DNA of 64,000 nt. It comes from Asticcacaulis sp. AC460 (GTDB taxonomy: Bacteria > Pseudomonadota > Alphaproteobacteria > Caulobacterales > Caulobacteraceae). Location of the stretch: contig NZ_AWGD01000010.1 in the NCBI RefSeq assembly GCF_000495795.1, positions 79,608-143,607 of the forward strand, in the 5' to 3' direction. Shown here piece by piece: positions 16,841 through 27,400 of the stretch; position 1 is the first letter of the stretch; the number at the start of each line of letters is the position of its first letter. Below the pieces are notes generated by a model. The model was not told where the DNA came from. It searched no databases and saw only the letters and a list, made by a program, of their open reading frames with translations. Made by a program: the position numbers and the translations under genes.

Positions 16841-18401
16841 TCTTGCCCTTGCCTTCAGTCGTCTCTTGGCCCAGCACGACGGGACGATAACCGCCGCGGC
16901 TGCGGAACCAGAAGATCAGGCCCAGATAGACCAGCAGGGTGATGACCGGCAGCAGGGCCATTTCCTTCAGCGCATCCTTCTTGGCGGTGACCGCCAGCTC
17001 GGTGAACACGGCCTTGTCGGCCTCCGGCGCAGCAGCGACGGCGGCCTCGTCCAGAGCGGGGTAGCGGCCGAAGATGCTGACCTTTTCCTGGGTCAGGTAG
17101 GTCGCGGTCAGGGCCGTGCCCTGGGCTTCGTCGTGGCGCTTCAGGCCTTCGCGGGTCGAGGCGTCCTGGGTGGCGCCCAGCAGGACGGTGCCCAGGATAC
17201 CGGCGGCCAGCATGCCGGCGCCGCCGAACATGTTGATGCCGATGGCGCCGGCTTTCGGGAACTGTTCCGAAGCGACCGCCATGGAGGTGCCCCAGAAGAA
17301 GCTCTTGCCGATACCGTAAAGGGTGGCGGCGGCCAGGATGGCCGGACCGGCCGCGCCGGCCATCAGGAAGATGCCGACGGCGGCCACGCCTGACGCCATA
17401 GCCAGCACGCCCAGAGGCTTGAACTTTTCGATCAGCGTGCCGGCGAAGATGCGGATCACGAAGACGATCAGGTTGGTGTAGATCAGCACCCAGCCTGCCG
17501 CTAGGCCGATCTTCTGCATTTCCGGCCCCATCAGCTCGGAGATCCAGCTGTCGGTGGCCAGTTCGGTGACAGCCAGAGGCATCATCAGCACCAGCAGGAG
17601 GATGTACAGTGGGCGCCCGGGCGAACCGGCGAAGAAGGCATAGACCACGGCGGCCACGGCGGCGATCGTCAGGGCGACGGCCGGCAGGGACATGCCCATG
17701 AAGGCGACGGTCGGCAGGGAGAAGACCCGGCCGATTTCCAGCATGATCAGGGCCGCCAGGATGAAGGCCGAGATGAAGCCGGCTTCGCCCAGCATGGTCT
17801 TGTACGACACGCCGTGAGCGACGCGTTCGGAGACCGGGAACTTCTGCTTCAGCAGCAGGAAGGTGTAGACCAGGACCGGGATAATCATCAGGCCGACGGT
17901 GACACGCCAGCCGGCTTCCGGGGCGAAATAGCCCAGGCCCATGGCCAGCAGGCCGCCCAGGATCATGCCGCCCGGCCAGCCGGCATGCAGCCGGTTCAGC
18001 CATTTCGGCTTGTCGTGGCTGTAGGCCGTGGCGATCAGCGGGTTGGCGGCGGCTTCGACCGCGCCATTGCCGAGCGCCATGATGAAGGTGCCGATATAGA
18101 GCATCCAGTAGCCATTGGCCATGAACAGCAGGGCCAGACCGACAACATGGCAGATGGCGGCGAACCAGTAGGTCAGCTTGAAGCCGACCTTGTCGATGAC
18201 CAGCGAGATCAGGACGATGGAGATGGCGAAGGGCCACAGGCCGACCCCGGCCAGCTCGCCCTTTTGCGTTTCGCTGAGGGCGAATTCGGTGCCCCAGTGG
18301 CCGATGACCAGGGCCCGCAGGATAAAGCAGAAGGACGTCGCCGTGATGGCAGCGAAGGACATGGCGAATAAACCGCCATTACCTTTGGTTTCAGATGTCA
18401 T
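16833..18401 (-). CDS. MFS transporter, probable sugar or sugar-derivative uptake
   Basis: This 522-residue inner-membrane protein has about 12 hydrophobic segments of major facilitator type (MSFAAITATSFCFILRALVIG at the start) and a long hydrophilic insertion near residues 420-480 before the last helix. ATG 18401 has GAGGGA upstream; the longer frame crosses the operator. As first gene of the minus-strand operon it should bring the substrate of the Gfo/Idh and isomerase enzymes across the inner membrane. A perfect palindrome lies 59 bp upstream. Confidence 0.88.
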   Translation of the reverse strand: MTSETKGNGGLFAMSFAAITATSFCFILRALVIGHWGTEFALSETQKGELAGVGLWPFAISIVLISLVIDKVGFKLTYWFAAICHVVGLALLFMANGYWMLYIGTFIMALGNGAVEAAANPLIATAYSHDKPKWLNRLHAGWPGGMILGGLLAMGLGYFAPEAGWRVTVGLMIIPVLVYTFLLLKQKFPVSERVAHGVSYKTMLGEAGFISAFILAALIMLEIGRVFSLPTVAFMGMSLPAVALTIAAVAAVVYAFFAGSPGRPLYILLLVLMMPLAVTELATDSWISELMGPEMQKIGLAAGWVLIYTNLIVFVIRIFAGTLIEKFKPLGVLAMASGVAAVGIFLMAGAAGPAILAAATLYGIGKSFFWGTSMAVASEQFPKAGAIGINMFGGAGMLAAGILGTVLLGATQDASTREGLKRHDEAQGTALTATYLTQEKVSIFGRYPALDEAAVAAAPEADKAVFTELAVTAKKDALKEMALLPVITLLVYLGLIFWFRSRGGYRPVVLGQETTEGKGKND

Positions 18402-18459
18402 GGTTCCCTCCCGAGGAGCCGCCGCTTGTGCGGATTTGACTCGGGAGGTAAGCATAAAG

Positions 18460-18473
18460 TGTAATCGATTACA
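18460..18473. promoter_or_regulatory. LacI-type operator palindrome upstream of MFS operon
   Basis: TGTAATCGATTACA is a perfect 14-bp palindrome with a central CG, the form bound by LacI-family repressors. It lies 59 bp upstream of the MFS start. Related sites occur at 24099, 37459, 51245 and 51270 in this window. Which of the two LacI proteins here (9567, 36393), if either, binds it is not known. Confidence 0.75.
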
Positions 18474-18534
18474 AATGGAAATGCTGACAAAACAAGCGTT
18501 TCGGCGGTGCGGCAGAAAAGACAGAGGCCACGAT

Positions 18535-19278
18535 CTATCCACTTACCCAGCGTTCGGCGATGGGTTTCCATGCCGGCAAAAAATAGATCCAGGCGGACAA
18601 TATCTGGACAGCCGTCATGAAAGCGGCGCCCCATACAAGGGCCGGCACAAGACGGCGCAGATGGATCAGATCGCGCACGCCGATCACAAGGGTCAGCACG
18701 ATCGGTGCCGCATTGAAGGCCATCCAGAACGTCAGGAAATTCAGCGACAAACCGGCATCTTCCATCACGCCGAGGATCGGACGGGTCAGCCATCGGCCAT
18801 AGCCGGCCGTCGTGATCGAAATCAACGCCAACATCATAAGGCGTTTGTGCGCCTCGGCCTGGTTGCGCAACAGGATACTGGCCGAGGCCAGGGCACCGAA
18901 CATGACCACACCCGCCATGGCGATCACCATGAAGGCCGTCTTGGCGTCGGCTGTGCCCAGGGTGCGGCGCTCGAAATCTAATTCCGCCCATGGTCCGACA
19001 ATCAGCATGAAGATCAGCAGCAGGACGCCGAAAGCGCCCAGGCGTTTATGCAGGCTGTTGTTTCCGGCGCGAATCAGCAGGATCTGGAGTGTCTGCAACA
19101 CCATCCACCCGACATAGGCGGCGGCATGGACATGGACGATCACCGGGTAGTGAAGCCCCTGCATTTTTTCGTATTTTTTGGCGATGTCCCCGCCGAAGCC
19201 GGCGAACATGCCGATCCAGATGACGACCATGAGGAACAGAAAAAAGTAACTGTCCCGGCTTTTTGGGGGTGCCGACAT
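18535..19278 (-). CDS. Multi-pass inner membrane protein, unknown function
   Basis: This 247-residue protein has about seven hydrophobic segments (YFFLFLMVVIWIGMFAGF at the start, VLLLIFMLIVGPWAEL and FMVIAMAGVVMFGALASA within). Histidines in the segment YPVIVHVHAAAYVGW recall heme- or metal-binding membrane proteins, but no family can be fixed. It lies 77 bp downstream of the AraC regulator on the same strand and may be its target or part of its operon. Confidence 0.75.
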   Translation of the reverse strand: MSAPPKSRDSYFFLFLMVVIWIGMFAGFGGDIAKKYEKMQGLHYPVIVHVHAAAYVGWMVLQTLQILLIRAGNNSLHKRLGAFGVLLLIFMLIVGPWAELDFERRTLGTADAKTAFMVIAMAGVVMFGALASASILLRNQAEAHKRLMMLALISITTAGYGRWLTRPILGVMEDAGLSLNFLTFWMAFNAAPIVLTLVIGVRDLIHLRRLVPALVWGAAFMTAVQILSAWIYFLPAWKPIAERWVSG

Positions 19279-19355
19279 GTCCGAACCTTTGCGACGATTG
19301 ATCGACGCAGCTTACACGGGGCCGGCCTCTGCCCGGTGGTACAGAACGGACAGAA

Positions 19356-20219
19356 CTAATCTTCTCGAAAGCCGAATTGCCGTTCTGGTGACGCGGCTTC
19401 GACGGTGCGAAAATCGTTCGGCGCCATGTCACAGAATTCGCGAAAGTCGCGCCGCAGATGGTGATAATCATAATAGCCGGCCTCAATGGCCAAACTGAGC
19501 CAGTCATGCGTCGGATGGCGGTTGCTGAGCCGGACCAGCGTGTCGAAGCGGGCGATGCGGGCAAACAGCTTGGGCGATACGCCGATGCGTTCTTGGAAGG
19601 CGCGGCGCAATTGTCGTACGCCGATGTCGTGGCGACGGGCCAGCCGATCAATCTCCATTGACGGCTGTTGCAGCAGGCGGTCCGCTATGGCCTCCGCGGC
19701 CGCTGTCGGACGTTGCCTGCGTTGATAGTGGCGTTGAAGCCAGGTTTCGCAAGCCCGAATCCTGTGCCCGGAGTCCTCGGTATCTTCGACCTCCCGGATC
19801 AGGCAGGCGAAGTCCGGCGGAAAGACGGCCTCGGCGTCGATATCACCGTCGGTCAATTCGCTCAAGGCGAGGCCGGTGAGTGCGTACAGAGCGCCAGGCT
19901 GAAACTCGACCTGGTAAACGCTGAAATCCCGACCGCCCTCACGCAGAGTGGTCCGCGTGGGCTGGCCGATCAAGACCGCCCGCGGCTTTCGCCTTGACTG
20001 GGAGGCGCCGAGAGGCCGGATCCATTCCGGATCACGGCTGTAAAAGGCCAGAGACGACGACGGGCGTGGCCAATAGGGCTTAAGCGGGACGCAGTCCGAC
20101 GCCGCAAAGCTAAGTCGGATAATCTGATGTTGACGGATGAGGTGAGCCAGGGCGGGACTGGGTGGCAGAAACTCAAACCGGACGGACATGTCGAAGCCCA
20201 AAAAAACTGCGTCGTCCAT
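19356..20219 (-). CDS. AraC-family transcriptional regulator
   Basis: This regulator of 277-287 residues has a C-terminal double helix-turn-helix: IDRLARRHDIGVRQLRRAF, then SLAIEAGYYDYHHLRRDFRE and MAPNDFR, matching the AraC signature. The N-terminal half is a ligand or dimerisation domain without recognised family. The start may be M1 (20219) or M11 (20189, MSVRFEFLPPSP); neither has a strong ribosome site. It lies 36 bp after the alpha-glucuronidase stop and before a membrane-protein gene, all on the minus strand. Confidence 0.85.
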   Translation of the reverse strand: MDDAVFLGFDMSVRFEFLPPSPALAHLIRQHQIIRLSFAASDCVPLKPYWPRPSSSLAFYSRDPEWIRPLGASQSRRKPRAVLIGQPTRTTLREGGRDFSVYQVEFQPGALYALTGLALSELTDGDIDAEAVFPPDFACLIREVEDTEDSGHRIRACETWLQRHYQRRQRPTAAAEAIADRLLQQPSMEIDRLARRHDIGVRQLRRAFQERIGVSPKLFARIARFDTLVRLSNRHPTHDWLSLAIEAGYYDYHHLRRDFREFCDMAPNDFRTVEAASPERQFGFRED

Positions 20220-20255
20220 CCTAAACCGGATTACGCATCAATGGGTGAGAAAAGA

Positions 20256-22388
20256 TTACCCCCGCCCCGGCGCGTAGGGGAAGACGCGCTTGCGGTATTG
20301 CTCGACGGTGATGCCCGGGAGCGTATAGCCCGCCGGCAAGGGGCGTTTCGACACCGACTGGAAATATGTCAGGCAGGCGTCGCGCCACCATTGCGCTTCG
20401 CGTTCCTGGATGGCCAGGTTGGCGGCCACCGCGTTGAAGCGCTCCGAATCGATATCGCCTTCAAGAGTGGCCCAGGTTTTCCGCATGGCCGAGACCTCGT
20501 CGACACCCTGGCTGTAGGTGACGACCAGTTCGTCCCACAGGGGGCGACCGGACTTCATCTTGAAGTCCCACGGCACGTGGTGGAACCACAATAGGAAACG
20601 CTCATCGGTCTTTTTGGCCTCGAGCCATGGTTTGGCGGCCTGGGGCGTATATTGACCCAGGGCGTTGGAGCCGGTCTTGGTCCGGTCGAAGCCGATGCCG
20701 TTCAGATCGGCCTTGTGGTAATAGGCCGGGTTCCATTCCGGCCGGCCCAACTCCGACACCCAAGGCCCTGGGCCGTAATGGTGGCCGGTATCCATCAGGT
20801 GGGCCAGGCCCAGCGGCGTCATATAGTGCACCACGGCTTCGCGTGAGCCCATCATCATCGGAACGATGGTCGAGACAACCTTGGGGTCGTTGCTCCAGGT
20901 CATGCGCGTCCAGTCCTCGGCGATCTCGGCTGATTTCGTGTCAGGATTCCAGGCAAAGCGGCCGAAGGCGTACCAGTTGGCCTGGTCGAAGTCCGAACCC
21001 GACCAGTTGCGGTCATCACCGATATTGGCCACCCCGGCCATGCCCGTCAGCGTATGGCCGTCGAGGCTGCCGTCGATAACCTTGGCCACGGTCGAGCCCT
21101 TGCCCTTGGCGAAGGTATCGGCTTGCAGGACCTCCTCCCACATCGGGGCCAAGTAGGCGAGATGGGTGGAAAAGCCGAGATATTCCTTGGTGATCTGGAA
21201 CTCCATCATCTGCTGGGTCCTCGGCATGGCGCCGAACAGCGGATGAAAGGGCTCGCGCGGCTGGAAGTCGATGGCGCCGTTCTTGATCTGGACCAGAACA
21301 TTGTCGGCAAACTGGCCGTCAGTCGGCTGGAACTCCAGGTAGGCTTGCTTGGCGCGGTCGGTGGCGTCATGTTCGGAGTAGACAAAGGCCCGCCACATGA
21401 CGATGCCACCGTGGGGTTTCAACGCCTTGGCCAACATATTGGCGCCCTGGGCGTGGGTGCGTTTGTAGTCGCCGGGGCCGGGCTGGCCTTCGGAATTGGC
21501 CTTGACCAGGAAGCCGCCGAAGTCGGGGATAATGGTATAGATTTCGTCAGCCTTGGCCTGCCACCAGGCGGCGACGTCCGGATCTTCCGGGTCGGCGGTC
21601 TTGAGCCCGCCCAGGTCGATCGGGGCCGAAAACCGCGCCGACAGATAGACCTTGATGCCGTAGGGCCGCAGGACATTTGCGATGGCAGCCGCCTTGCGCA
21701 GGTAGGGCTCGGTCAGCGAATCGGCCTTGGCGTTGACATTGTTGAGCACGGCACCATTGATGCCGATCGAGGCATTTGCGGCGGCATAGTCGTCATAGCG
21801 CGCATCGACCCGGTCGGGCAGCCGCCACCAGTCCCACAGCGACGTACCGGCATAGCCGCGCTCGACATGGCCGTCGAGATTGTCCCAGTGATCGAGCACA
21901 CGCAGGTCCAGTTTCGGGGCGTCCTGAATGTCGAGGCCGGCGGTCGATTTCTGCGTCTGGATCAGGCTGAGATAGCGGAAGGCGCCGTAGAGGACGCCGA
22001 TATCGCTGCCGCCGGCAATGACGGTGACGGGATGGCCGTCCAGGGTGGTGGACCGGATGACGAAGCCTTCGCGATCGAGGCCTACGGGGATGGCGAAGCC
22101 ACGGCTGTCAGCGGGCGTGGCCAGGACGATAGCGCCGTCTGCGATGGTGTTGCTGGTCATCGGCGCGGCCGCGAGGAGGCCACCTAAGCCACGCTGCAGT
22201 TCGCGTTTGGCGACATCCAGGGTCGGGGTGCTGCCCGTGACGATGGCCGTGGCGCGGGTTTTGTAATCAGCGCCCTGCGAGGCTTCGACCGGCTTGTAAC
22301 GCAGCCAGAGGTCATAGCCATCTTCGGCATTGGCAGCGGTCGCGGCTGAAAACAGCAGGCAGAAGGCAATCAGCAGTCGGCGAAGCAT
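20256..22388 (-). CDS. aguA: Alpha-glucuronidase, glycoside hydrolase family 67
   Basis: This 710-residue enzyme removes 4-O-methyl-glucuronic acid from xylo-oligosaccharides. It starts with a Sec signal (MLRRLLIAFCLLFSAATAANA), so it is periplasmic or exported. Family 67 active-site segments are present: KANSEGQPGPGDY with the likely acid Glu, then KNGAIDFQPREPF and MMEFQITKEYLGF with the likely base Asp and Glu. ATG 22388 is preferred over 22394 because GAGG lies 8 nt before it. The gene follows manD on the same strand, fitting glucuronate release then catabolism; a repeat sits between them. Confidence 0.93.
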   Translation of the reverse strand: MLRRLLIAFCLLFSAATAANAEDGYDLWLRYKPVEASQGADYKTRATAIVTGSTPTLDVAKRELQRGLGGLLAAAPMTSNTIADGAIVLATPADSRGFAIPVGLDREGFVIRSTTLDGHPVTVIAGGSDIGVLYGAFRYLSLIQTQKSTAGLDIQDAPKLDLRVLDHWDNLDGHVERGYAGTSLWDWWRLPDRVDARYDDYAAANASIGINGAVLNNVNAKADSLTEPYLRKAAAIANVLRPYGIKVYLSARFSAPIDLGGLKTADPEDPDVAAWWQAKADEIYTIIPDFGGFLVKANSEGQPGPGDYKRTHAQGANMLAKALKPHGGIVMWRAFVYSEHDATDRAKQAYLEFQPTDGQFADNVLVQIKNGAIDFQPREPFHPLFGAMPRTQQMMEFQITKEYLGFSTHLAYLAPMWEEVLQADTFAKGKGSTVAKVIDGSLDGHTLTGMAGVANIGDDRNWSGSDFDQANWYAFGRFAWNPDTKSAEIAEDWTRMTWSNDPKVVSTIVPMMMGSREAVVHYMTPLGLAHLMDTGHHYGPGPWVSELGRPEWNPAYYHKADLNGIGFDRTKTGSNALGQYTPQAAKPWLEAKKTDERFLLWFHHVPWDFKMKSGRPLWDELVVTYSQGVDEVSAMRKTWATLEGDIDSERFNAVAANLAIQEREAQWWRDACLTYFQSVSKRPLPAGYTLPGITVEQYRKRVFPYAPGRG

Positions 22389-22433
22389 CGGCATTTCCTC
22401 AATCTGCGGAGTTGACCTCCGACGTTCGTATTG

Positions 22434-22604
22434 CCCCACCACCCCACTTCGCCTTCGCTTTGCTACGGCTTCGTGCGGTCCCCCTCCCCAACACGTGGGG
22501 AGGAGAAGGTAAGAACGACTTATCTTTTCTTTTCCTCCCCACGTGTTGGGGAGGGGGACCGCGCTAGCGAAGGCCAAAGGCCGTAGCGACGCGTGGTGGT
22601 GGGG
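22434..22604. repeat. Intergenic inverted repeat (GGGGAGG family, copy 2)
   Basis: CCCCACCACC at 22434 faces GGTGGTGGGG at 22604, and inside are two facing arms built on CCTCCCCACGTG-type sequence (CCCCCTCCCCAACACGTGGGG and its complement nearby). The whole element folds into one long stem. It lies between manD and the alpha-glucuronidase gene. Confidence 0.85.
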
Positions 22605-22619
22605 TTTCTTTCTTGAACC

Positions 22620-23906
22620 CTACCAGTCGAACATCGTCCCGTCACGCAGGCGATTCACCGGCAGGTAGGCGCGTTTATAGGGATACCTGGCCGCCTTGGC
22701 CTCGTCGATGTCCACGCCCAGGCCCGGCGCGTCGCTGACATCCATATAGCCCTGGCTTAAACTATAGCCGTGCGGGAAGACCTCGTAGGTCGCATCCGTA
22801 TGCCGCATGAATTCCTGAATGCCGAAGTTCGGAATCGACAGGTCGAAATGCAGCGCCGCCGCCATGGTCACCGGCGACAGGTCCGTCGCACCGTGACAGC
22901 CCGTCTTGACCCCGAAGACATCGGCGAACTGAGCAATCTTGCGCAGGTGACTGATTCCGCCAGCATGAACCACCGTCGCCCGGATATAATCGATCAACTG
23001 GTTCTGGATCAGGTCCTTGCAGTCCCAAAGGGTATTGAAGATTTCCCCCACGGCCAGGGGGGTCGTCGTATGCTGGCGGATCAGACGGAAGGCCTCCTGG
23101 TTCTCGGCCGGCGTCGCGTCTTCGATCCAGAACGGGCGGTACGGCTCCAGGTCCCGACCCAACCGGCCGGCCTCGATCGGCGTCAGGCGATGATGGACGT
23201 CGTGCAATAGGTGAACATCCCAGCCCAGGGCCTCGCGTCCCGCCTTGAACAACTCGGGCACGATGCGCAGATAGGCCGCCGTATCCCACAGATTTTCCGT
23301 TGGCAACTCGTTGTCGGCGGGCTCATAGAACAGCTTGTCCTTCGACACGCCATAGGTCGAGGCCAGGCCCGGCACGCCGCACTGCAGCCGGATCGCCTTG
23401 TAGCCGGCGGCCTTGTAGTCCTGGGCCACCTCCAGCGTATCCTCGATCGAGGTGCCGTTGGCATGGCAATAGACCATGACGCCATCGCGGCAGCGGCCGC
23501 CCAGAAGCTGATAAACCGGCAAGCCGGCCAGCTTGCCCTTGATGTCCCACAGCGCCGTATCGACCGCAGCAATGGCCGACATGGTCACCGGACCGCGGCG
23601 CCAATAGGCGCCCTTGTACAGATATTGCCAGATGTCCTCGATGCGGTGAGCGTCACGGCCGATCAGGACCGGAATGACGTGCTCTTCCAGATAGGCAACG
23701 ACGGCCTTTTCGCGGCCGTTCAGGGTGGCGTCACCCAGACCATAGACGCCCTGGTCGGTTTCGATCTTCAGGGTGACCAGGTTGCGGCCGGGACAAGTGA
23801 CAATCACCCGCGCCGAGCGGATGGTCACCGGGCCGAAGGTGTCACGCGCCACCTCGGGGCTGGACACCGCTACGGTCTTTTCGGGGGCACGGCTGGAATC
23901 CGGCAT
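22620..23906 (-). CDS. manD: D-mannonate dehydratase (ManD type, enolase superfamily)
   Basis: This 428-residue enzyme should dehydrate D-mannonate to 2-keto-3-deoxygluconate in glucuronate catabolism. Enolase-superfamily landmarks are clear: metal ligands in [10 protein letters not shown] (Asp, with the catalytic His two residues later), FWIEDATP (Glu) and AVGEIFN (Glu), and the late His in [12 protein letters not shown]. The N-terminal ~25 residues before [16 protein letters not shown] are longer than in typical ManD proteins (~400 residues), so a later start is possible, although no better in-frame ATG is obvious. Some ManD relatives use D-gluconate or are nearly inactive, so specificity is likely but not certain. 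Confidence 0.88.
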   Translation of the reverse strand: MPDSSRAPEKTVAVSSPEVARDTFGPVTIRSARVIVTCPGRNLVTLKIETDQGVYGLGDATLNGREKAVVAYLEEHVIPVLIGRDAHRIEDIWQYLYKGAYWRRGPVTMSAIAAVDTALWDIKGKLAGLPVYQLLGGRCRDGVMVYCHANGTSIEDTLEVAQDYKAAGYKAIRLQCGVPGLASTYGVSKDKLFYEPADNELPTENLWDTAAYLRIVPELFKAGREALGWDVHLLHDVHHRLTPIEAGRLGRDLEPYRPFWIEDATPAENQEAFRLIRQHTTTPLAVGEIFNTLWDCKDLIQNQLIDYIRATVVHAGGISHLRKIAQFADVFGVKTGCHGATDLSPVTMAAALHFDLSIPNFGIQEFMRHTDATYEVFPHGYSLSQGYMDVSDAPGLGVDIDEAKAARYPYKRAYLPVNRLRDGTMFDW

Positions 23907-24007
23907 GCACGCTTACCTCGTCTTTCCGCCCTCGAACCCTGCTGCGGCGCCCCTTCCAAGGCCCCCCGACACGCCCCGAACACAGATATTCAGGAACGCA
24001 CACCAGC

Positions 24008-24022
24008 ATTGGTCTTACCAAT
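24008..24022. promoter_or_regulatory. GntR/FadR-type operator upstream of manD
   Basis: ATTGGTCTTACCAAT is a perfect inverted repeat (ATTGGT-N3-ACCAAT) 102 bp upstream of manD. This is the form bound by UxuR/ExuR-like GntR regulators of hexuronate genes. A second GGT-N3-ACC site precedes the gntR gene at 27687, so that regulator is the natural candidate. Confidence 0.65.
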
Positions 24023-24098
24023 ATCTCACTTTGATCCGATCCAGCCGTCAATTGCAAGCTTTTTTGTCGGACATCGCGCTTTTGGATGACGGAATACA

Positions 24099-24112
24099 TG
24101 TAAACGCTTACG
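24099..24112. promoter_or_regulatory. LacI-type operator in the manD/TonB receptor region
   Basis: TGTAAACGCTTACG is a near-palindrome (GTAA-N4-TTAC) with central CG. It matches the sites at 18460 and 37459 in half-sites and spacing. It lies 193 bp upstream of manD and 382 bp upstream of the TonB receptor. Confidence 0.6.
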
Positions 24113-24493
24113 CACGCTCATAAATTTGGTCTGCACATGGTCAGATCAAATTCCGCAGATGCGAAGGCTTTCCGGCACAGAACATCGTTTCAAAAATGAC
24201 ACATCAGACCATTAATTCTTCCCACGATCAGACAAACAAAAAGGTCAAGCCATGAATTTATTATTCATTTAATTCAATTATTTATCACCTATAAAAATAC
24301 ACACCTCAGCGCTTTTGCAACGCGTTTGAACGGAAAGCGCTGTCAATCTCCGACCATCATCCCGCATATTGGTCAGGCCTTTATTGACAAAACAGGACAG
24401 GCCAACTACCACTGCGCCCATGAGAACCGGCGCCAAAGCCGGCTCCTATAAGAACACGACACCGTGCACACCCTGAACAGGGAGAGGAAAATC

Positions 24494-27400
24494 ATGGCTT
24501 TCACATCGGGGAACTCCCGTAATTTCAAACTGGCGCTGCTGGGCGCCACGCTGCTGACCGGCCTGTCGGGCCTCGGTGTATCCGCAGCCAACGCCCAGAC
24601 CGCCGCCCCGGCCGGCGAAGACTCCGTCGTCGTCGTTACGGGCTACCGCGGCTCGCTGCAGAACTCGACGGCCGCCAAGAAGCGTGCGGTCGGTTTCGAA
24701 GACGCCATCTACGCCGAAGACATGGGCAAGTTCCCGGACACCAACCTGGCGGAATCGTTCAACCGCATCCCGGGCATCACTATCGCCCGCGAAATCACCG
24801 GTGAAGGCACCACCATCGCCATCCGCGGCCTGGGCTCGTCCTTCACCCGCGTGCTGCTGAACGGCGCACCGGTGTCGGTGGCCTCGACCGGCGACGTCAA
24901 TACCAGCAACTCCAACCGCGAAGTCGACCTCGACATCTTCCCGCCGGAGCTGTTCACCCAACTGACCGTCACCAAGTCGCCCAGCGCCAGCCTGGTCGAA
25001 GGCGGCGCCACCGGCGCGGTCAATATGCGCCAGGCCCGTCCGTTCGACGTCAAGGGCGACAAGATCCAGTATTCCTTCTCGGGCATCAAGAACAGCCTGG
25101 CCGACGACATGGGCTACAAGGGTTCGTTCCTCGTCTCCAAGAAGTGGGGCAATTTCGGCGTCCTGGCCGGTATCGCCCACCAGAAGACCCAGATCTCGGT
25201 CGAGGGTTATGAATCGATCGGCTGGACCAATGCCAACCTGAACGCGGCCATGAACCCGGCTTCGAGCCGCAACAATACCGGCGGCGGCAACTGGACCATC
25301 CCGGCCACGGTTCCAGCGAATGCCGGCAACGGCCTGATCACCGGCACCACCATCGACCAGGCCCTCCTGCTCGCCAAAAACCCCGGCCTGACCATCCAGC
25401 AGATCGACAACGGCCTGATTCCGCGCCTGTCGCGTCCGATGCACTATTACGGCACGCGCGAACGGACCTCGGCTGTCCTCAGCTTCGAATGGCGTCCGAA
25501 CGAAGACATGCGCTTCTGGCTGGACACCATGGCCACGGAAAAGAAGAACGACCAGGAACGCACCGACATGAACCTGGTCGGCCGTAACGGCTCGGCCATT
25601 CCGCTGAACATGATGGTCGACCGCAGCGACTGCAGCAACGGCTGTATCGTCACCGAAGCGACCCTGGCCAATGCCCAGTTCTTCCTGGAATACCGGCCGT
25701 TCGACGAAAAGAACACCTTCCAGTCGTTCAATCCCGGCTTCACCTGGCAGATCGCCGACGACCTGAAGTGGACGTTCGACGCCAACTACACCAAGGGCGA
25801 ATTCCGCCGCGACTCGCCGACCTTCCTGGTCGTGACCCCGGCGTCGTCGGGCGTGACGGCGACCCTGAAGAACACCGACGGCCATCCGACGGTCACCGCC
25901 AATATCGACCTGAACGATCCGAAGAACTTCACCTGGAACGGCGGGCGCGTGAACCTGCAGTCGGAAGAACGCGAAACCCAGACCCGCGGCTTCCACACCG
26001 ACCTGATGTGGGGTACGCCGGACTTCAATATCCGCTTCGGCTATGCCTATGACGACATGCAGCGCAAGATCACGCCGTATGACAATTCCCAGGCGTGGCA
26101 GAACGCGGCCTGCGGCAACAACCCCAGCCTCTTCCTGCCCGGTCCCAACTCGCAGCCGGCCTGTAAGGGCGAAGTCATCACCGACCGCACGGCCGCCCTG
26201 GCCGCCGGCTATCCGGCCTATCCCGGTTACGGCACCTTCTACACCGCCGGCGCCACCGGCACGGTCAATTACCGCGGCTCGCTGATCCCGCAAACCGCCC
26301 TGGCCAGCTACATGATGCCCGGACCGTTCGGCTATGTGAACGTCGACTGGGACCGCTTCGCCAAGGATTCGAAGTATTATGAATTCCTGGCCAGTGCCCC
26401 GGCCGCCGGCGGCTCGAACATCAGCTCGCCGCGCTCCTTCATCAAGGAAAAGGTCGAAGGTGCCTACATCCAGGTGACCGGCGACCGTGACATCTTTGGT
26501 CACCGCCTGCGCTACGACTTCGGTATCCGCGCCGTGACGACCGACCAGACCATTGCCGGACAGCTGTCCTTCGCCGATCCGCGCAATACCCCGGTCACAG
26601 GTCCCGCCCCGGCGGACGGCGGCCGTTATCCGGCGATCGTCAACTTCGTCTACACCACGGCCAAGTACAAGAACTACCTGCCGTCGGTGAACCTGGCCTT
26701 CAACGTGAAGGACAATCTGCTCGCCCGCTTCGCGATGTCGCAGACCATGACGCGTCCGAACCCCAGCAGCATGCTGCCGGGCCTGAGCTTCGGCAGCCCG
26801 TCGGCCGATATCGGCTCGGTCGGCAATCCGTCGCTGACGCCCTACCTGGCCGACAACCTGGACTTCGGCCTGGAATGGTACACCGGTGCGGAAGGCTATG
26901 TCTCCGTGACCGCCTTCAACAAGAAGGTCACCGGCTTTACCGCCAACCAGAACAACACCTATGCCTTCTCGTACCTGAACAACTACGGCGTCAACTACGA
27001 TACGCTGAACCCGACCCAGCAGCAGGCCCTGCGCACGCGCTGCGGCTGTACCGACCTGGCGACCATCAACAACCTCCCGATCATCCTGACCCAACAGGTC
27101 AATGCTTCGGGTGAACTGACCATCGACGGCCTGGAATTCGCCTGGGTGCAGCCGCTGGATCAGTGGTTCGAGTCGCTGGATGGCTTCGGCTACAGCGCCA
27201 ACTACACCTCCATCAAGCAGAAGGGTACAGGCGCCGCGCCGGCCATCGCCCTGGGCGTGCCGGAAACGACCTGGAACTTCACGGCGTTCTACGAAAAGCA
27301 CGGCTACTCCGTGCGCCTGTCGAACACCTATCGTGACGGTTCCCAGGCTTCAGGCGCCAACCAGAACGGCATCACCAACGCCGCCCTGTTCAACGAAAGC

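Larger units (their letters stand above)
23907..24493. promoter_or_regulatory. Divergent control region between manD and the TonB receptor
   Basis: This AT-richer 587-bp gap has no credible gene. It holds a GGT-N3-ACC palindrome (24008-24022), a LacI-type site (24099-24112), an imperfect hairpin with arms at 24123-24133 and 24142-24152, and a pair of 9-bp arms CAGCGCTTT/AAAGCGCTG at 24307-24315 and 24334-24342. A TTGACA hexamer at 24384 could be a -35 element for the receptor gene, with no clear -10. The density of symmetric sites suggests control by more than one regulator. Confidence 0.6.

Noticed and set aside
24446..27301. 951-residue open frame on the minus strand opposite the TonB receptor
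   Set aside because: It is a mirror frame caused by high-GC codon use. It has Val/Ala/Gly/Arg-rich sequence without domains, no ribosome site, and lies wholly within a clear receptor gene.
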